64,000 nt of DNA from Shewanella sp. Isolate11. GTDB taxonomy: Bacteria > Pseudomonadota > Gammaproteobacteria > Enterobacterales > Shewanellaceae. Numbering within the stretch: position 1 is the stretch's first letter; each line of letters opens with the position of its first letter. Position numbers and translations under genes: made by a program. Below the pieces are notes generated by a model that saw only the letters and a list, made by a program, of their open reading frames with translations, was not told the origin of the DNA and made no database searches. The stretch lies in assembly GCF_022398315.1 (NCBI RefSeq), contig NZ_JAKEVF010000002.1, positions 186,477 through 250,476 of the forward strand. Direction: 5' to 3'. Shown here piece after piece: positions 1-7,967 of this stretch.

Positions 1-1323
1 ACTTTGTACTTGAATATTTGGTTCATTATTCGATAGGTTATATTGTTGCGATAGTTTGTTTCTTATGTCGTGATAGCCCTGTTCATCATGGATTGCAGAT
101 ATGCTTAAGTAATTCTTCTTATCATTATCCAGAATACTAAAGAGTTTGAACTGCCGAATGATATTGGGTGACAGATACTGACTAATGAAACTCTCATCTT
201 TAAAATTTTCCATAGCAAAGTGCAGGGTATCTAACCAGTTACTGCCTGCAATTTCAGGAAACCAACGTCGATCCTCATCTGTGGGGGATTCACAGATACG
301 GCGGATATCGACAAACATATTAAAGCCGAGAGCATAAGGGTTAATGCCTGAGTAATAAGGGCTATTGTAGCTAGGCTGTGCAATCACATTGGTATGATTT
401 TGTAAAAACTCAATCATAAAGCGATCGCTGACTAAGCCTTCATCATAGAGATGGTTGAGTAAGGTGTAATGCCAAAATGTTGCCCAACCTTCGTTCATCA
501 CTTGGGTTTGTCGTTGTGGATAAAAATATTGGCCCATCTTCCTGACTATTCGAACAATTTCTCGTTGCCAAGGTTCTAATAAAGGCGCATTTTTTTCGAT
601 AAAATAGAGAATGTTTTCTTGGGGTTCTGCAGGAAAGTTTGTCAACTCAGAAGGCTTAACTGCCGCTTGATTAAGCGGAATTGTGCGCCATAGATCGTTT
701 ACCTGGCTTTGAAGATATTCTTCCCGTTCTTTTTGACGTACTTTTTCCTCTTTAAATGAGATCTCACTAGGGCGTTTATAGCGGTCGACGCCATAATTCA
801 TTAGGGCATGACAAGAGTCTATAAGTAGCTCAACTTGCTCAACGCCATAGCGTTCTTCACATTCACGAATATAGTTCTTTGCAAAGACTAAGTAATCGAT
901 AATTGAACTCGCATCGGTCCAGGTTTTAAACAGGTAATTGTTTTTAAAAAAGCTGTTGTGGCCAAAGCTAGCATGAGCCATTACCAAGGCTTGCATGGTA
1001 ATAGTGTTCTCTTCCATCAAATAGGCAATGCAGGGATCGGAGTTAATTACAATCTCATAGGCTAAGCCCATTTGGCCTCGCTTATAACCCTGTTCTGTTT
1101 CGATAAACTTTTTACCAAAAGACCAATGAGTGTAACCGATTGGCATACCTATCCCCGCATAGGCATCCATCATCTGCTCGGCTGTGATCACCTCAATTTG
1201 ATTGGGGTAGGTGGTTAAACGATAATGCTTAGCGACCCGCTCTATTTCCGTGAGGTAGGATTGTAATAATTCAAAATTCCAATCGGGCCCATCGTCTAAT
1301 ACCGTACTTTTTTTTCTCGTCAT
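1..1323 (-). CDS. SpoVR family protein (YcgB-like), 3' end outside window
   Basis: Open frame read leftward from an ATG at 1323 to the window edge, with no stop in 441 codons. The product begins MTRKKSTVLDDGPDWNFELL and continues with the conserved SpoVR segments, including AGIGMPIGYTHWSFGKKF and GYKRGQMGLAYEIVINSDPC. E. coli YcgB is about 510 residues, so roughly the last 70 residues lie outside. SpoVR proteins are cytoplasmic and of unknown biochemical role; they were named from Bacillus spore cortex formation but are widespread in non-sporing bacteria. Here it is the last gene of a prkA-yeaH-spoVR set, only 8 bp after the yeaH stop, so co-transcription is very likely. Family assignment is firm; molecular function is unknown. 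Confidence 0.93.
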   Translation of the reverse strand, partial: MTRKKSTVLDDGPDWNFELLQSYLTEIERVAKHYRLTTYPNQIEVITAEQMMDAYAGIGMPIGYTHWSFGKKFIETEQGYKRGQMGLAYEIVINSDPCIAYLMEENTITMQALVMAHASFGHNSFFKNNYLFKTWTDASSIIDYLVFAKNYIRECEERYGVEQVELLIDSCHALMNYGVDRYKRPSEISFKEEKVRQKEREEYLQSQVNDLWRTIPLNQAAVKPSELTNFPAEPQENILYFIEKNAPLLEPWQREIVRIVRKMGQYFYPQRQTQVMNEGWATFWHYTLLNHLYDEGLVSDRFMIEFLQNHTNVIAQPSYNSPYYSGINPYALGFNMFVDIRRICESPTDEDRRWFPEIAGSNWLDTLHFAMENFKDESFISQYLSPNIIRQFKLFSILDNDKKNYLSISAIHDEQGYHDIRNKLSQQYNLSNNEPNIQVQS

Positions 1324-1331
1324 AAGCCCCC

Positions 1332-2600
1332 CTAAACCGCCTGCTTCTTAAATAATTCCCTAAAGACAGGGTAAATATCTTCCGCCTGTCTGATGTGCTG
1401 AACGGCGATATTGTCATGGCTTTTTTGTAGCTGTTCATACTCTCGCCACAGCGTTTGGTGGGCACGATTGGTGATTTCGATATAGCTAAAATAGCGCACG
1501 ACGGGCAGAAGTTGTTTTTCTAAAATGTGTCTGCACGTTGGTGAATCATCAGCCCAGTTATCGCCATCAGAGGCTTGTGCGGCATAGATATTCCACTCAT
1601 TTTTTGGGTAGCGTTCTCTTTGTATTTGATGCATTAAATTCAGCGCACTTGAAACAATAGTGCCACCCGTTTCTTGGGAGTAGAAAAACTCGTGTTCGTC
1701 GACCTCTTTGGCTTGAGTATGGTGCCGGATATACACCACCTCTAAGTTTTTATAGGTACGAGTGAGAAATAGATACAGCAAGATATAAAAGCGTTTTGCC
1801 ATATCTTTTGTGGCTTGATCCATCGAGCCGGATACATCCATAAGGCAAAACATCACAGCTTGGCTTGATGGCACCTCACGTTTGGCAAAATTGTTATAAC
1901 GTAAGTCAAAGGTATCGATAAAAGGCACTTTTGCGATACGGGTTTCAAGTTGTTCGATTTGTGTTGTTAAATCGATGATTCGTTCTGCATCTGAACCTGG
2001 AGTTTGTTCTAATTGTTCAAGTTCAGCTTTTAATTCCGTTAATAGGGCTTTCTTAGCCGAAGTCATGGCTGTACGTCGGGCGAGTGAAGAGCGCAAGGAG
2101 CGAACAATGTTGATGTTGGCTGGTACGCCATCATTAGTAAATCCGGCACGGTATGTTTGATATTCAACCAGTTTATTAAGCCGGTTTTTCTGTAGATTGG
2201 GAAGTTCTAAGTCTTCAAATAACAGCTCCAAGTATTCATCTTTGGATATTTGAAAAACAAAATCATCTTGGCCTTCTCCAGCATCGGAAGCATCGCCTTG
2301 ACCACTCCCTTGGCCTGCGCCTTGAGGCGGGCGCTCTATTTGATCGCCTCGAGCGAATTGATCGTTACCAGGATGCACTCGCTCTTTAATGCCGCCACGG
2401 CCTTGGTGAAAAATCGGCTCACTGATATCCCGAGTCGGTATACCAATTTTTTCACCTTTGTCGATATCGGTAACGCTGCGTCTGGTGACCGCATCGCTAA
2501 CCGCTTTTTTTATTTGCTGTTTATAGCGATTAATAAAACGCTGCCGGTTAACCGTGCTTTTCCCTTTGGCATTCAATCTTCTATCTATAAAGTTTGCCAT
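1332..2600 (-). CDS. yeaH: DUF444 / YeaH-type von Willebrand factor A-like protein
   Basis: 422-residue cytoplasmic protein beginning [21 protein letters not shown] chose the ATG at 2600 rather than the longer frame opening at 2639 because a GGAGGT ribosome site sits just before it and because the family starts with this block. A vWA-like metal site, DVSGSMD, is near residues 255-261. A Gly/Gln-rich low-complexity stretch lies near 90-115 and a coiled-coil-like segment near 185-225. DUF444 proteins accompany the PrkA kinase and SpoVR across bacteria and are associated with nutrient and stationary-phase stress. It lies 49 bp after prkA and 8 bp before spoVR on the same strand. Exact function is unknown. 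Confidence 0.93.
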   Translation of the reverse strand: MANFIDRRLNAKGKSTVNRQRFINRYKQQIKKAVSDAVTRRSVTDIDKGEKIGIPTRDISEPIFHQGRGGIKERVHPGNDQFARGDQIERPPQGAGQGSGQGDASDAGEGQDDFVFQISKDEYLELLFEDLELPNLQKNRLNKLVEYQTYRAGFTNDGVPANINIVRSLRSSLARRTAMTSAKKALLTELKAELEQLEQTPGSDAERIIDLTTQIEQLETRIAKVPFIDTFDLRYNNFAKREVPSSQAVMFCLMDVSGSMDQATKDMAKRFYILLYLFLTRTYKNLEVVYIRHHTQAKEVDEHEFFYSQETGGTIVSSALNLMHQIQRERYPKNEWNIYAAQASDGDNWADDSPTCRHILEKQLLPVVRYFSYIEITNRAHQTLWREYEQLQKSHDNIAVQHIRQAEDIYPVFRELFKKQAV

Positions 2601-2648
2601 GCGCACCTCCAAAAGACGTCTGGGGAGCAAGCTCCCCACAGGGGGGGA

Positions 2649-4583
2649 TCAAGAAGATTTACGTACTCTTAAGTACCACTCTGATAACAACCTAACTTGT
2701 TTTTTGGTGTAGCCTTTTTCCATCATGCGATTGACGAAATCATCATGTTTACGTTGATCATCGGTTGAGGTCTTGGCATTGAAGGAGATCACTGGCAGTA
2801 GATCTTCGGTATTCGAGAACATCTTTTTCTCGATAACGGTGCGTAATTTTTCATAGCTAGTCCAAAGTGGATTAGAGCCTTCGTTGTTGGCTCTGGCTCT
2901 GAGGACAAAGTTGACTATCTCATTACGAAAATCTTTGGGATTACTAATCCCGGCTGGCTTTTCAATTTTTTCCAGTTCGGCATTGAGTGCTGCACGGTCG
3001 AAAAGTTGGCCGGTTTCAGGGTCACGGTATTCTTGATCTTGGATCCAGAAATCGGCATAGGTGACATAGCGGTCAAAGATGTTTTGCCCGTATTCAGAGT
3101 AAGACTCTAAATAGGCGGTTTGGATCTCCTTACCAATAAATTCAATATATTTAGGGGTTAAGTAACCTTTAAGAAACTCAAGGTAGCGTTCTGCAGTGTC
3201 GGTAGGGAACTGCTCTTGTTCAATTTGTCGCTCTAATACATAGAAAAGATGCACAGGGTTGGCAGCAATTTCACTGTGATCGAAATTAAATACTTTCGAC
3301 AGAATTTTAAAGGCAAAACGAGTTGATAACCCTTGCATGCCTTCGTCGACACCTGCGTAATCACGATATTCTTGGAATGATTTGGCTTTGGGATCGGTAT
3401 CCTTGAGGCTCTCGCCATCATAGACACGCATTTTTGAGTAAATAGAGGAGTTTTCTGGCGTTTTAATTCGTGACAGTACACTAAATTGCGACAACAACTC
3501 TAAGGTATAAGGGGCGCAGGGAGCCTGTGATAACTCAGAGTTTAACAATAATTTTTTGTAAATCTGCATCTCTTCCGAGACACGCAAACAGTAAGGTACT
3601 TTTACGATATAGACACGGTCTAAGAAGGCTTCGTTGGTCTTATTATTTCTAAATGTGGTCCACTCTGACTCGTTGGAGTGTGCCAAGATAATGCCGTTGT
3701 AGGGCAGTGCAGATAGGCCCTCGGTGCCGTTATAGTTACCTTCTTGTGTTGCGGTAAGCAGAGGATGCAGCACCTTGATTGGCGCTTTAAACATCTCAAC
3801 AAACTCCATTAAGCCTTGATTAGCACGACACAGTGCCCCCGAATAGGAGTAGGCATCGGCATCGTGTTGGGCAAAATGTTCTAATTGACGAATATCGACT
3901 TTCCCCACTAGTGACGAAATATCCTGATTATTCTCGTCTCCGGGTTCGGTCTTGGCGATACCCAGTTGATCTAAGATACTGGGATAGACTTTAACCACTT
4001 TAAATTGGGAGATATCACCGCCAAATTCATGTAAACGTTTGACGGCCCAAGGCGACATAATCGTTTTGAGGTAACGCTGAGGAATACCAAACTCTTTTTG
4101 GAGTAGCTCACCATCTTCTTCAGGATTAAACAGGCAGAATGGATGGTCATTGACAGGGCTTCGAACACCATTAGCACTTAATACGTAAATGGGCACTTGT
4201 TGCATTAAGGACTTTAATTTTTCTGCGAGAGAGGATTTACCGCCGCCCACAGGGCCAAGTAAATAGAGAATCTGTTTCGATTCTTCGAGCCCTTGTGCGG
4301 AGTGCTTGAGGTAGGCGACTATCTGTTCTATCGCTTCTTCCATACCGTAGAAATCTTTAAATGCGGGATAGCGAGAGATTAACCGATTAGAAAATATTCG
4401 GCTTAAAACGGAATCTTTGGATGTGTCGATAACTTGTGGGTCGCCAATGGCAATCAATAAGCGTTCGGCGGCCGATGCGTATGCAATACGGTCTTGTTTG
4501 CAGATGGCTAAAAAGTCTTGTAATGAATACTCTTCATCGAGTTTTTTTTCATAGCGCTGTTGATAGTGTTCAAAAATGCCCAT
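2649..4583 (-). CDS. prkA: PrkA family serine protein kinase (YeaG)
   Basis: 644-residue protein, the full family length. An AAA-type N-terminal region carries a P-loop GPVGGGKSS at residues 110-118, followed by a C-terminal PrkA kinase-like region. It starts MGIFEHYQQRYEKKLDEEYS behind a strong AGGGGG ribosome site. PrkA/YeaG is a Ser/Thr kinase with an AAA+ module; in enterobacteria it is induced by nitrogen starvation and in stationary phase together with yeaH. It is the first gene of the prkA-yeaH-spoVR operon. The preceding 230 bp contain the sodB terminator and an AT-rich presumptive promoter region that I could not assign to a particular sigma factor. Confidence 0.95.
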   Translation of the reverse strand: MGIFEHYQQRYEKKLDEEYSLQDFLAICKQDRIAYASAAERLLIAIGDPQVIDTSKDSVLSRIFSNRLISRYPAFKDFYGMEEAIEQIVAYLKHSAQGLEESKQILYLLGPVGGGKSSLAEKLKSLMQQVPIYVLSANGVRSPVNDHPFCLFNPEEDGELLQKEFGIPQRYLKTIMSPWAVKRLHEFGGDISQFKVVKVYPSILDQLGIAKTEPGDENNQDISSLVGKVDIRQLEHFAQHDADAYSYSGALCRANQGLMEFVEMFKAPIKVLHPLLTATQEGNYNGTEGLSALPYNGIILAHSNESEWTTFRNNKTNEAFLDRVYIVKVPYCLRVSEEMQIYKKLLLNSELSQAPCAPYTLELLSQFSVLSRIKTPENSSIYSKMRVYDGESLKDTDPKAKSFQEYRDYAGVDEGMQGLSTRFAFKILSKVFNFDHSEIAANPVHLFYVLERQIEQEQFPTDTAERYLEFLKGYLTPKYIEFIGKEIQTAYLESYSEYGQNIFDRYVTYADFWIQDQEYRDPETGQLFDRAALNAELEKIEKPAGISNPKDFRNEIVNFVLRARANNEGSNPLWTSYEKLRTVIEKKMFSNTEDLLPVISFNAKTSTDDQRKHDDFVNRMMEKGYTKKQVRLLSEWYLRVRKSS

Positions 4584-4760
4584 TTTCTACCCCCTAATAA
4601 AGCAATAAATAAACCCCGCAGTAAAACTGATCATCTGAGACTGGTACTTTAATAATAGACGCTAATAAAAAGTAGGTTATAAAAAATATAGTAAAAACAA
4701 TGGCAAACATTGCAATTGCAACTGTTGCATCTGTAAAGAGGTTTGGATTTAGAGCAAATA

Positions 4761-4788
4761 AAAAGGAGCCTAATTAGGCTCCTTTTTT
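4761..4788 (-). terminator. Rho-independent terminator of sodB
   Basis: Hairpin of GGAGCC and GGCTCC around TAATTA, flanked by A-rich and T-rich runs so that it can work on both strands. It lies 27 bp beyond the sodB stop on the minus strand, so sodB is its natural client. Confidence 0.85.
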
Positions 4789-4814
4789 TATCGAATATAG
4801 AATTAACGGTTTGA

Positions 4815-5399
4815 TTAACCAGCGAAGTTGCTGTTAACAAATTCCCAGTTAACCAGTTCCCAGAAATGAGCTAGGTAGTCAGGGCGAACGTTGCGGTAAT
4901 CGATATAATAAGCGTGTTCCCACACATCAACAGTCAGTAGCGGAGTAACACCTTCATCTGTTAGGGGAGTCGCTGCATTGCTAGTGTTTACAATAGCAAC
5001 TGAACCGTCTGCATTTTTAACTAACCAAGTCCAAGCGCTACCGAAGTTGTTAACTGCAGCATCAGTAAATTGTGCTTTAAACGCCTCGAAAGAACCGAAA
5101 GCAGCATCGATTGCCGCTGCGATATCACCTGTTGCTGCTCCGCCACCATTTGGTGATAGGCAGTTCCAGTAGAAAGTGTGGTTCCAAATTTGCGCAGCAT
5201 TGTTGAAAATACCGCCTGTAGAAGTTTTGATGATCTCTTCTAAGCTTTTTTCAGCAAGTTCAGTGCCTTCAACTAAGCCGTTTAGTTTCACAACATAAGT
5301 GTTGTGATGCTTACCATAGTGGTACTCAATAGTTTCTTGGGAAATATGGGGCTCTAATGCGTCTTTTGCGTAAGGAAGTGCTGGTAATTCAAAAGCCAT
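4815..5399 (-). CDS. sodB: Superoxide dismutase [Fe]
   Basis: 194-residue cytoplasmic enzyme that dismutates superoxide to oxygen and peroxide. The start at 5399 ([20 protein letters not shown]) matches the family and has a GGAG ribosome site; a longer frame opening at 5444 lacks such support. The metal and active-site blocks are present: [10 protein letters not shown] near residue 26, [14 protein letters not shown] near 65-78 and [13 protein letters not shown] near 156-168. The Gln within NAAQ.WNHTF and the ALEPHIS start are typical of the iron rather than the manganese form. It is divergent from grxD, the same neighbourhood as in E. coli. Confidence 0.97.
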   Translation of the reverse strand: MAFELPALPYAKDALEPHISQETIEYHYGKHHNTYVVKLNGLVEGTELAEKSLEEIIKTSTGGIFNNAAQIWNHTFYWNCLSPNGGGAATGDIAAAIDAAFGSFEAFKAQFTDAAVNNFGSAWTWLVKNADGSVAIVNTSNAATPLTDEGVTPLLTVDVWEHAYYIDYRNVRPDYLAHFWELVNWEFVNSNFAG

Positions 5400-5554
5400 G
5401 TTTTTTCTCCATTTGACATTCAATTGTCTTTTCTGTTTGCTCACAACATCTCATTCTACCTGATAAAATTGTGATGTGAATCATTGTTTGGCCGATTTTT
5501 TAGATTAATTCAATCAATAATATGTCTAAGCTAAAAACCATAATAAAAGTAGGT

Positions 5555-5583
5555 TTTTGTTCTGTGGCATCCTGACGTACAAT
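5555..5583 (+). promoter_or_regulatory. Candidate sigma70 promoter of grxD
   Basis: TTTTGT at 5555-5560 and TACAAT at 5578-5583 are separated by 17 bp, and the start codon follows 47 bp later. Both hexamers are recognisable but not perfect. The call rests on spacing and position only. Confidence 0.4.
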
Positions 5584-5630
5584 AGGTGTTATTATCAAAT
5601 TCGCTTATGTTGTAATACTTAGGAAAGCAT

Positions 5631-5981
5631 ATGGAAACCAATGAAACTGTAGCAAAAATCAAGCAGCAAATTGCCGAAAACCCAATCATTGTATATATGA
5701 AAGGCTCACCTAAATTGCCTAGCTGTGGTTTTTCTTCTCAAGTTGCTCAGATCATGATTAACTGCGGCGCACAATTCGCCTATGTTGATATTTTGCAGCA
5801 TCCAGATATTCGTAGCGAACTGCCTAAATATGCTAACTGGCCAACCTTCCCACAATTGTGGGTTGAAGGTGAATTGATTGGCGGTTGTGACATCCTGACT
5901 GAAATGTATCAAAAAGGTGAGTTACAAACTCTGATTAGCGAAACTGCGGCTAAGTATCCAACGCCAGAAGCTGACGCATAA
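5631..5981 (+). CDS. grxD: Monothiol glutaredoxin, Grx4 type
   Basis: 116-residue thioredoxin-fold protein with the monothiol CGFS active site within LPSCGFSSQ near residues 29-37. It also has the glutathione-binding WPTFPQLWVEGELIGGCDI block near residues 70-88. Grx4-type proteins bind a glutathione-ligated [2Fe-2S] cluster and serve in iron-sulfur trafficking with BolA partners, rather than as general disulfide reductases. It is a single gene between the divergent sodB promoter region and a strong terminator. Confidence 0.97.
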   Translation: METNETVAKIKQQIAENPIIVYMKGSPKLPSCGFSSQVAQIMINCGAQFAYVDILQHPDIRSELPKYANWPTFPQLWVEGELIGGCDILTEMYQKGELQTLISETAAKYPTPEADA

Positions 5982-6040
5982 TAGCCAACTATAAATAGAT
6001 ATTATTTTTCAATAATTTATCTATTAATTTGGATAAATAG

Positions 6041-6078
6041 AAATCCCGAATATGAAAATATTTGGGATTTTTTGTTTT
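6041..6078 (+). terminator. Rho-independent terminator of grxD
   Basis: Stem CCCGAATAT / ATATTTGGG closed by a GAAA tetraloop. Flanking AAAT and ATTT extend the stem, and a T-run follows. It begins 60 bp after the grxD stop. Confidence 0.9.
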
Positions 6079-6083
6079 TATTC

Positions 6084-6113
6084 CCTTGAAAACAATTTTT
6101 GCTATCCACATAT
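6084..6113 (+). promoter_or_regulatory. Sigma32 (heat-shock) promoter of the ibpA-type gene
   Basis: CTTGAAA at 6085-6091 is followed after 14 bp by CCACATAT at 6106-6113. This agrees closely with the RpoH consensus (CTTGAAA, about 13-15 bp, CCCCATNT). It implies a 5' untranslated leader of roughly 150 nt before the start codon at 6271. Confidence 0.75.
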
Positions 6114-6120
6114 ATTGATT

Positions 6121-6270
6121 ATGGAGCGCTCAATGAGGCTCTTAAGTTAACCACAAATCAGTGCCTTCGGGGCTGAAGCGTTAACCATGATAACTCGGTG
6201 CGACAGGTGACAATCATCACCATAACTCGGCCACTTTAATTTGATATTGCTTAACACAAGGATATACAAG
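6121..6270 (+). promoter_or_regulatory. ROSE-like RNA thermometer in the ibpA leader
   Basis: The long leader ends in a hairpin in which ATATTGCTT (6244-6252) pairs with AAGGATAT (6258-6265) around the loop AACAC. The pairing is continuous except for one bulged G at 6249. The paired right arm holds the AAGGA ribosome site. A UUGCU segment with a bulged G facing the Shine-Dalgarno is the signature of ROSE thermometers found before ibpA-type genes: the site is masked at low temperature and melts on heating. Upstream parts of the leader (about 6121-6200) contain further GC-rich inverted segments that I did not resolve into helices. Confidence 0.7.
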
Positions 6271-6711
6271 ATGAGAAATTATGATTTAACCCCTTTATAC
6301 CGTAGTGCTATTGGATTCGATCGTTTAGCCCAGCTTGCAGAACATGCCGCATCGAACAAAGGTAATTCCGGTTATCCTCCATACAACATCGAACTGCTCA
6401 ATGAGAATCGCTACCGTATTACTATGGCAGTGGCAGGTTTTTCGATGCAAGAATTAGATATCACCAGTGAAGGCGACAAACTATTGGTGAAGGGCACTAA
6501 AGCCGAACAAGATACTGAACGTCAATACCTGTACCAAGGCATTGCCGAGCGAGGATTCGAGCGTACATTCCAGCTGGCCGATTATGTGACAGTAGTGGGT
6601 GCAGAGCTTGAAAATGGTCTACTTAACATTGACTTGAAACGAGAAATTCCCGAGGCGATGAAACCGCGTAAAATCGAGATCAGCAGCGCAAGACTTCTCG
6701 ACGCCGAATAA
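6271..6711 (+). CDS. ibpA: Small heat-shock protein, IbpA/IbpB family (Hsp20)
   Basis: 146-residue ATP-independent holdase that binds aggregating proteins for later refolding by DnaK/ClpB. It begins [20 protein letters not shown], the usual IbpA opening. An alpha-crystallin domain follows from about residue 35 to 125, with [19 protein letters not shown] at its start and [14 protein letters not shown] in the core. A TTG codon at 6241 would open a longer frame, but the AAGGA site, the family start and the thermometer hairpin all fit the ATG at 6271. The gene is monocistronic, with its own promoter-like element and terminator. Confidence 0.95.
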   Translation: MRNYDLTPLYRSAIGFDRLAQLAEHAASNKGNSGYPPYNIELLNENRYRITMAVAGFSMQELDITSEGDKLLVKGTKAEQDTERQYLYQGIAERGFERTFQLADYVTVVGAELENGLLNIDLKREIPEAMKPRKIEISSARLLDAE

Positions 6712-6750
6712 GCCTTCGGCACACCAGCGGTAAATTCGTTTCCCCGGACG

Positions 6751-6785
6751 AGCAAAAGGGAGCTAATAGGCTCCCTTTTGCTTTG
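6751..6785 (+). terminator. Rho-independent terminator between ibpA and ddl
   Basis: A 13-bp perfect stem (AGCAAAAGGGAGC and its complement) with a short TAATAG loop. The arms contain A- and T-rich stretches, so it may serve both the plus-strand ibpA and the convergent minus-strand ddl. Confidence 0.85.
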
Positions 6786-6829
6786 CTTATATTGGTAAAA
6801 ATTGAATATAAATGCTGCCGAAACACTAT

Positions 6830-7837
6830 TTATTGTGTGCCAACACCTTGAGTAATTATCTCATTAAGGTACTCACTAAAATCATCGCCATGGTTGGCAA
6901 GCATCTTAGGGAACATAGAAATCGGGGTTAAACCTGGGAAGGTGTTAATTTCATTTAAAAGGATCTCGCCGGTTTCAGTGAGGAAGAAGTCGATACGCGA
7001 TAGATGACGTAATTTCATGCCATCAAAAACTTTGATCGCATAATCTTGGATCTGGCTAGCAATTTCACTGGAAACCTCGGCAACCACTTTAGTTGAGGCT
7101 TTACTGTTAGCCGCATATTTTTCATCGAAGGTATAGAAAGTATCGCTGGAACAGATAACTTCACCGGGCAGTGTCGCTACGGTTCTTCCTTGGTATTGAT
7201 ATACCGCGACTTCGAGTTCACGGGCCTTAATGGTTTTTTCTATTACCACATAAGGGGAGAATTTAAAGGCATCGGTTAAGGTTTTTTCAATTTGGCTGGT
7301 ATCGTCGACGCGATAACAACCGACTGAGGAACCTTGTGAAGCTGCTTTAATGAAAATCGATCCCCACTGTTTAAAAGCGGTTTGCGCCTGAGCTACTGCC
7401 GCATCATCCAGCTGATTGAGGAAAATATAGGGCGTATTAGGAATGCCGAGTGCGGTAAACCACATTTTGGCGGTGATCTTATTAAAGCAGTTGCTTGAGC
7501 CTTCTGAGTCACAGCCAAGATAGGGCAGGTTAATTAAGCCAAAATATGATTGAATATCGCCAGTCTCACCTGGATAACCATGAATACAGGGGATCACATA
7601 ATCGACAGACCAAGGCGTAAGGGTTTCATCTTCGAAACGGATCTCTTTACGATTAGTGAGTTCGCAGCGCTCGCCGGATTTCGTCATGTATTGGCCATTG
7701 CCATCTAATTCGACTCGAAGCAGATTAATATGAGGCAGTTTAGCCAAAGAGGTTTCAAAATAATTGGCTGATAACAGGGAAATTGCGTGTTCGTCACCGC
7801 CACCGCCGCATAAAAGTAATAGGTTAATCGAACTCAT
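6830..7837 (-). CDS. ddl: D-alanine--D-alanine ligase (ATP-grasp)
   Basis: 335-residue cytoplasmic ATP-grasp enzyme expected to make the D-Ala-D-Ala dipeptide for peptidoglycan. The N-terminal Ddl domain opens with [19 protein letters not shown]. Other recognisable blocks are [17 protein letters not shown] (substrate loop), [14 protein letters not shown] (ATP-binding loop, about residues 177-190) and [19 protein letters not shown] near the C terminus, which holds the Mg-binding Glu and Asn. It stands alone rather than within an mra/mur cluster, so it is probably a second, DdlA-like copy. That last point is inference, since only this window is visible. Confidence 0.92.
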   Translation of the reverse strand: MSSINLLLLCGGGGDEHAISLLSANYFETSLAKLPHINLLRVELDGNGQYMTKSGERCELTNRKEIRFEDETLTPWSVDYVIPCIHGYPGETGDIQSYFGLINLPYLGCDSEGSSNCFNKITAKMWFTALGIPNTPYIFLNQLDDAAVAQAQTAFKQWGSIFIKAASQGSSVGCYRVDDTSQIEKTLTDAFKFSPYVVIEKTIKARELEVAVYQYQGRTVATLPGEVICSSDTFYTFDEKYAANSKASTKVVAEVSSEIASQIQDYAIKVFDGMKLRHLSRIDFFLTETGEILLNEINTFPGLTPISMFPKMLANHGDDFSEYLNEIITQGVGTQ

Positions 7838-7967
7838 CGGTTCTCCGTTTTATCTCGGATAGTTAATCGCTTGCTCACTATGCCGCGCTGGCAAATTTAT
7901 GCAAGGTTTGCGCTGCAGCTAGGCGCTTGTTTGTCGATTTTATGCGCCATTTATAATCCTGTCATCG

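Noticed and set aside
1271..1465. Minus-strand frame of 64 codons between spoVR and yeaH
   Set aside because: It overlaps both real genes in another frame and shows no ribosome site or family resemblance.
2250..2672. Plus-strand 140-codon frame opposite yeaH
   Set aside because: Antisense to a well-conserved gene, with composition typical of a shadow frame and no ribosome site.
4649..4840. Minus-strand 63-codon frame between sodB and prkA
   Set aside because: It overlaps the sodB terminator and the 3' end of sodB, and its composition is Cys/Tyr-rich and unlike a gene product.
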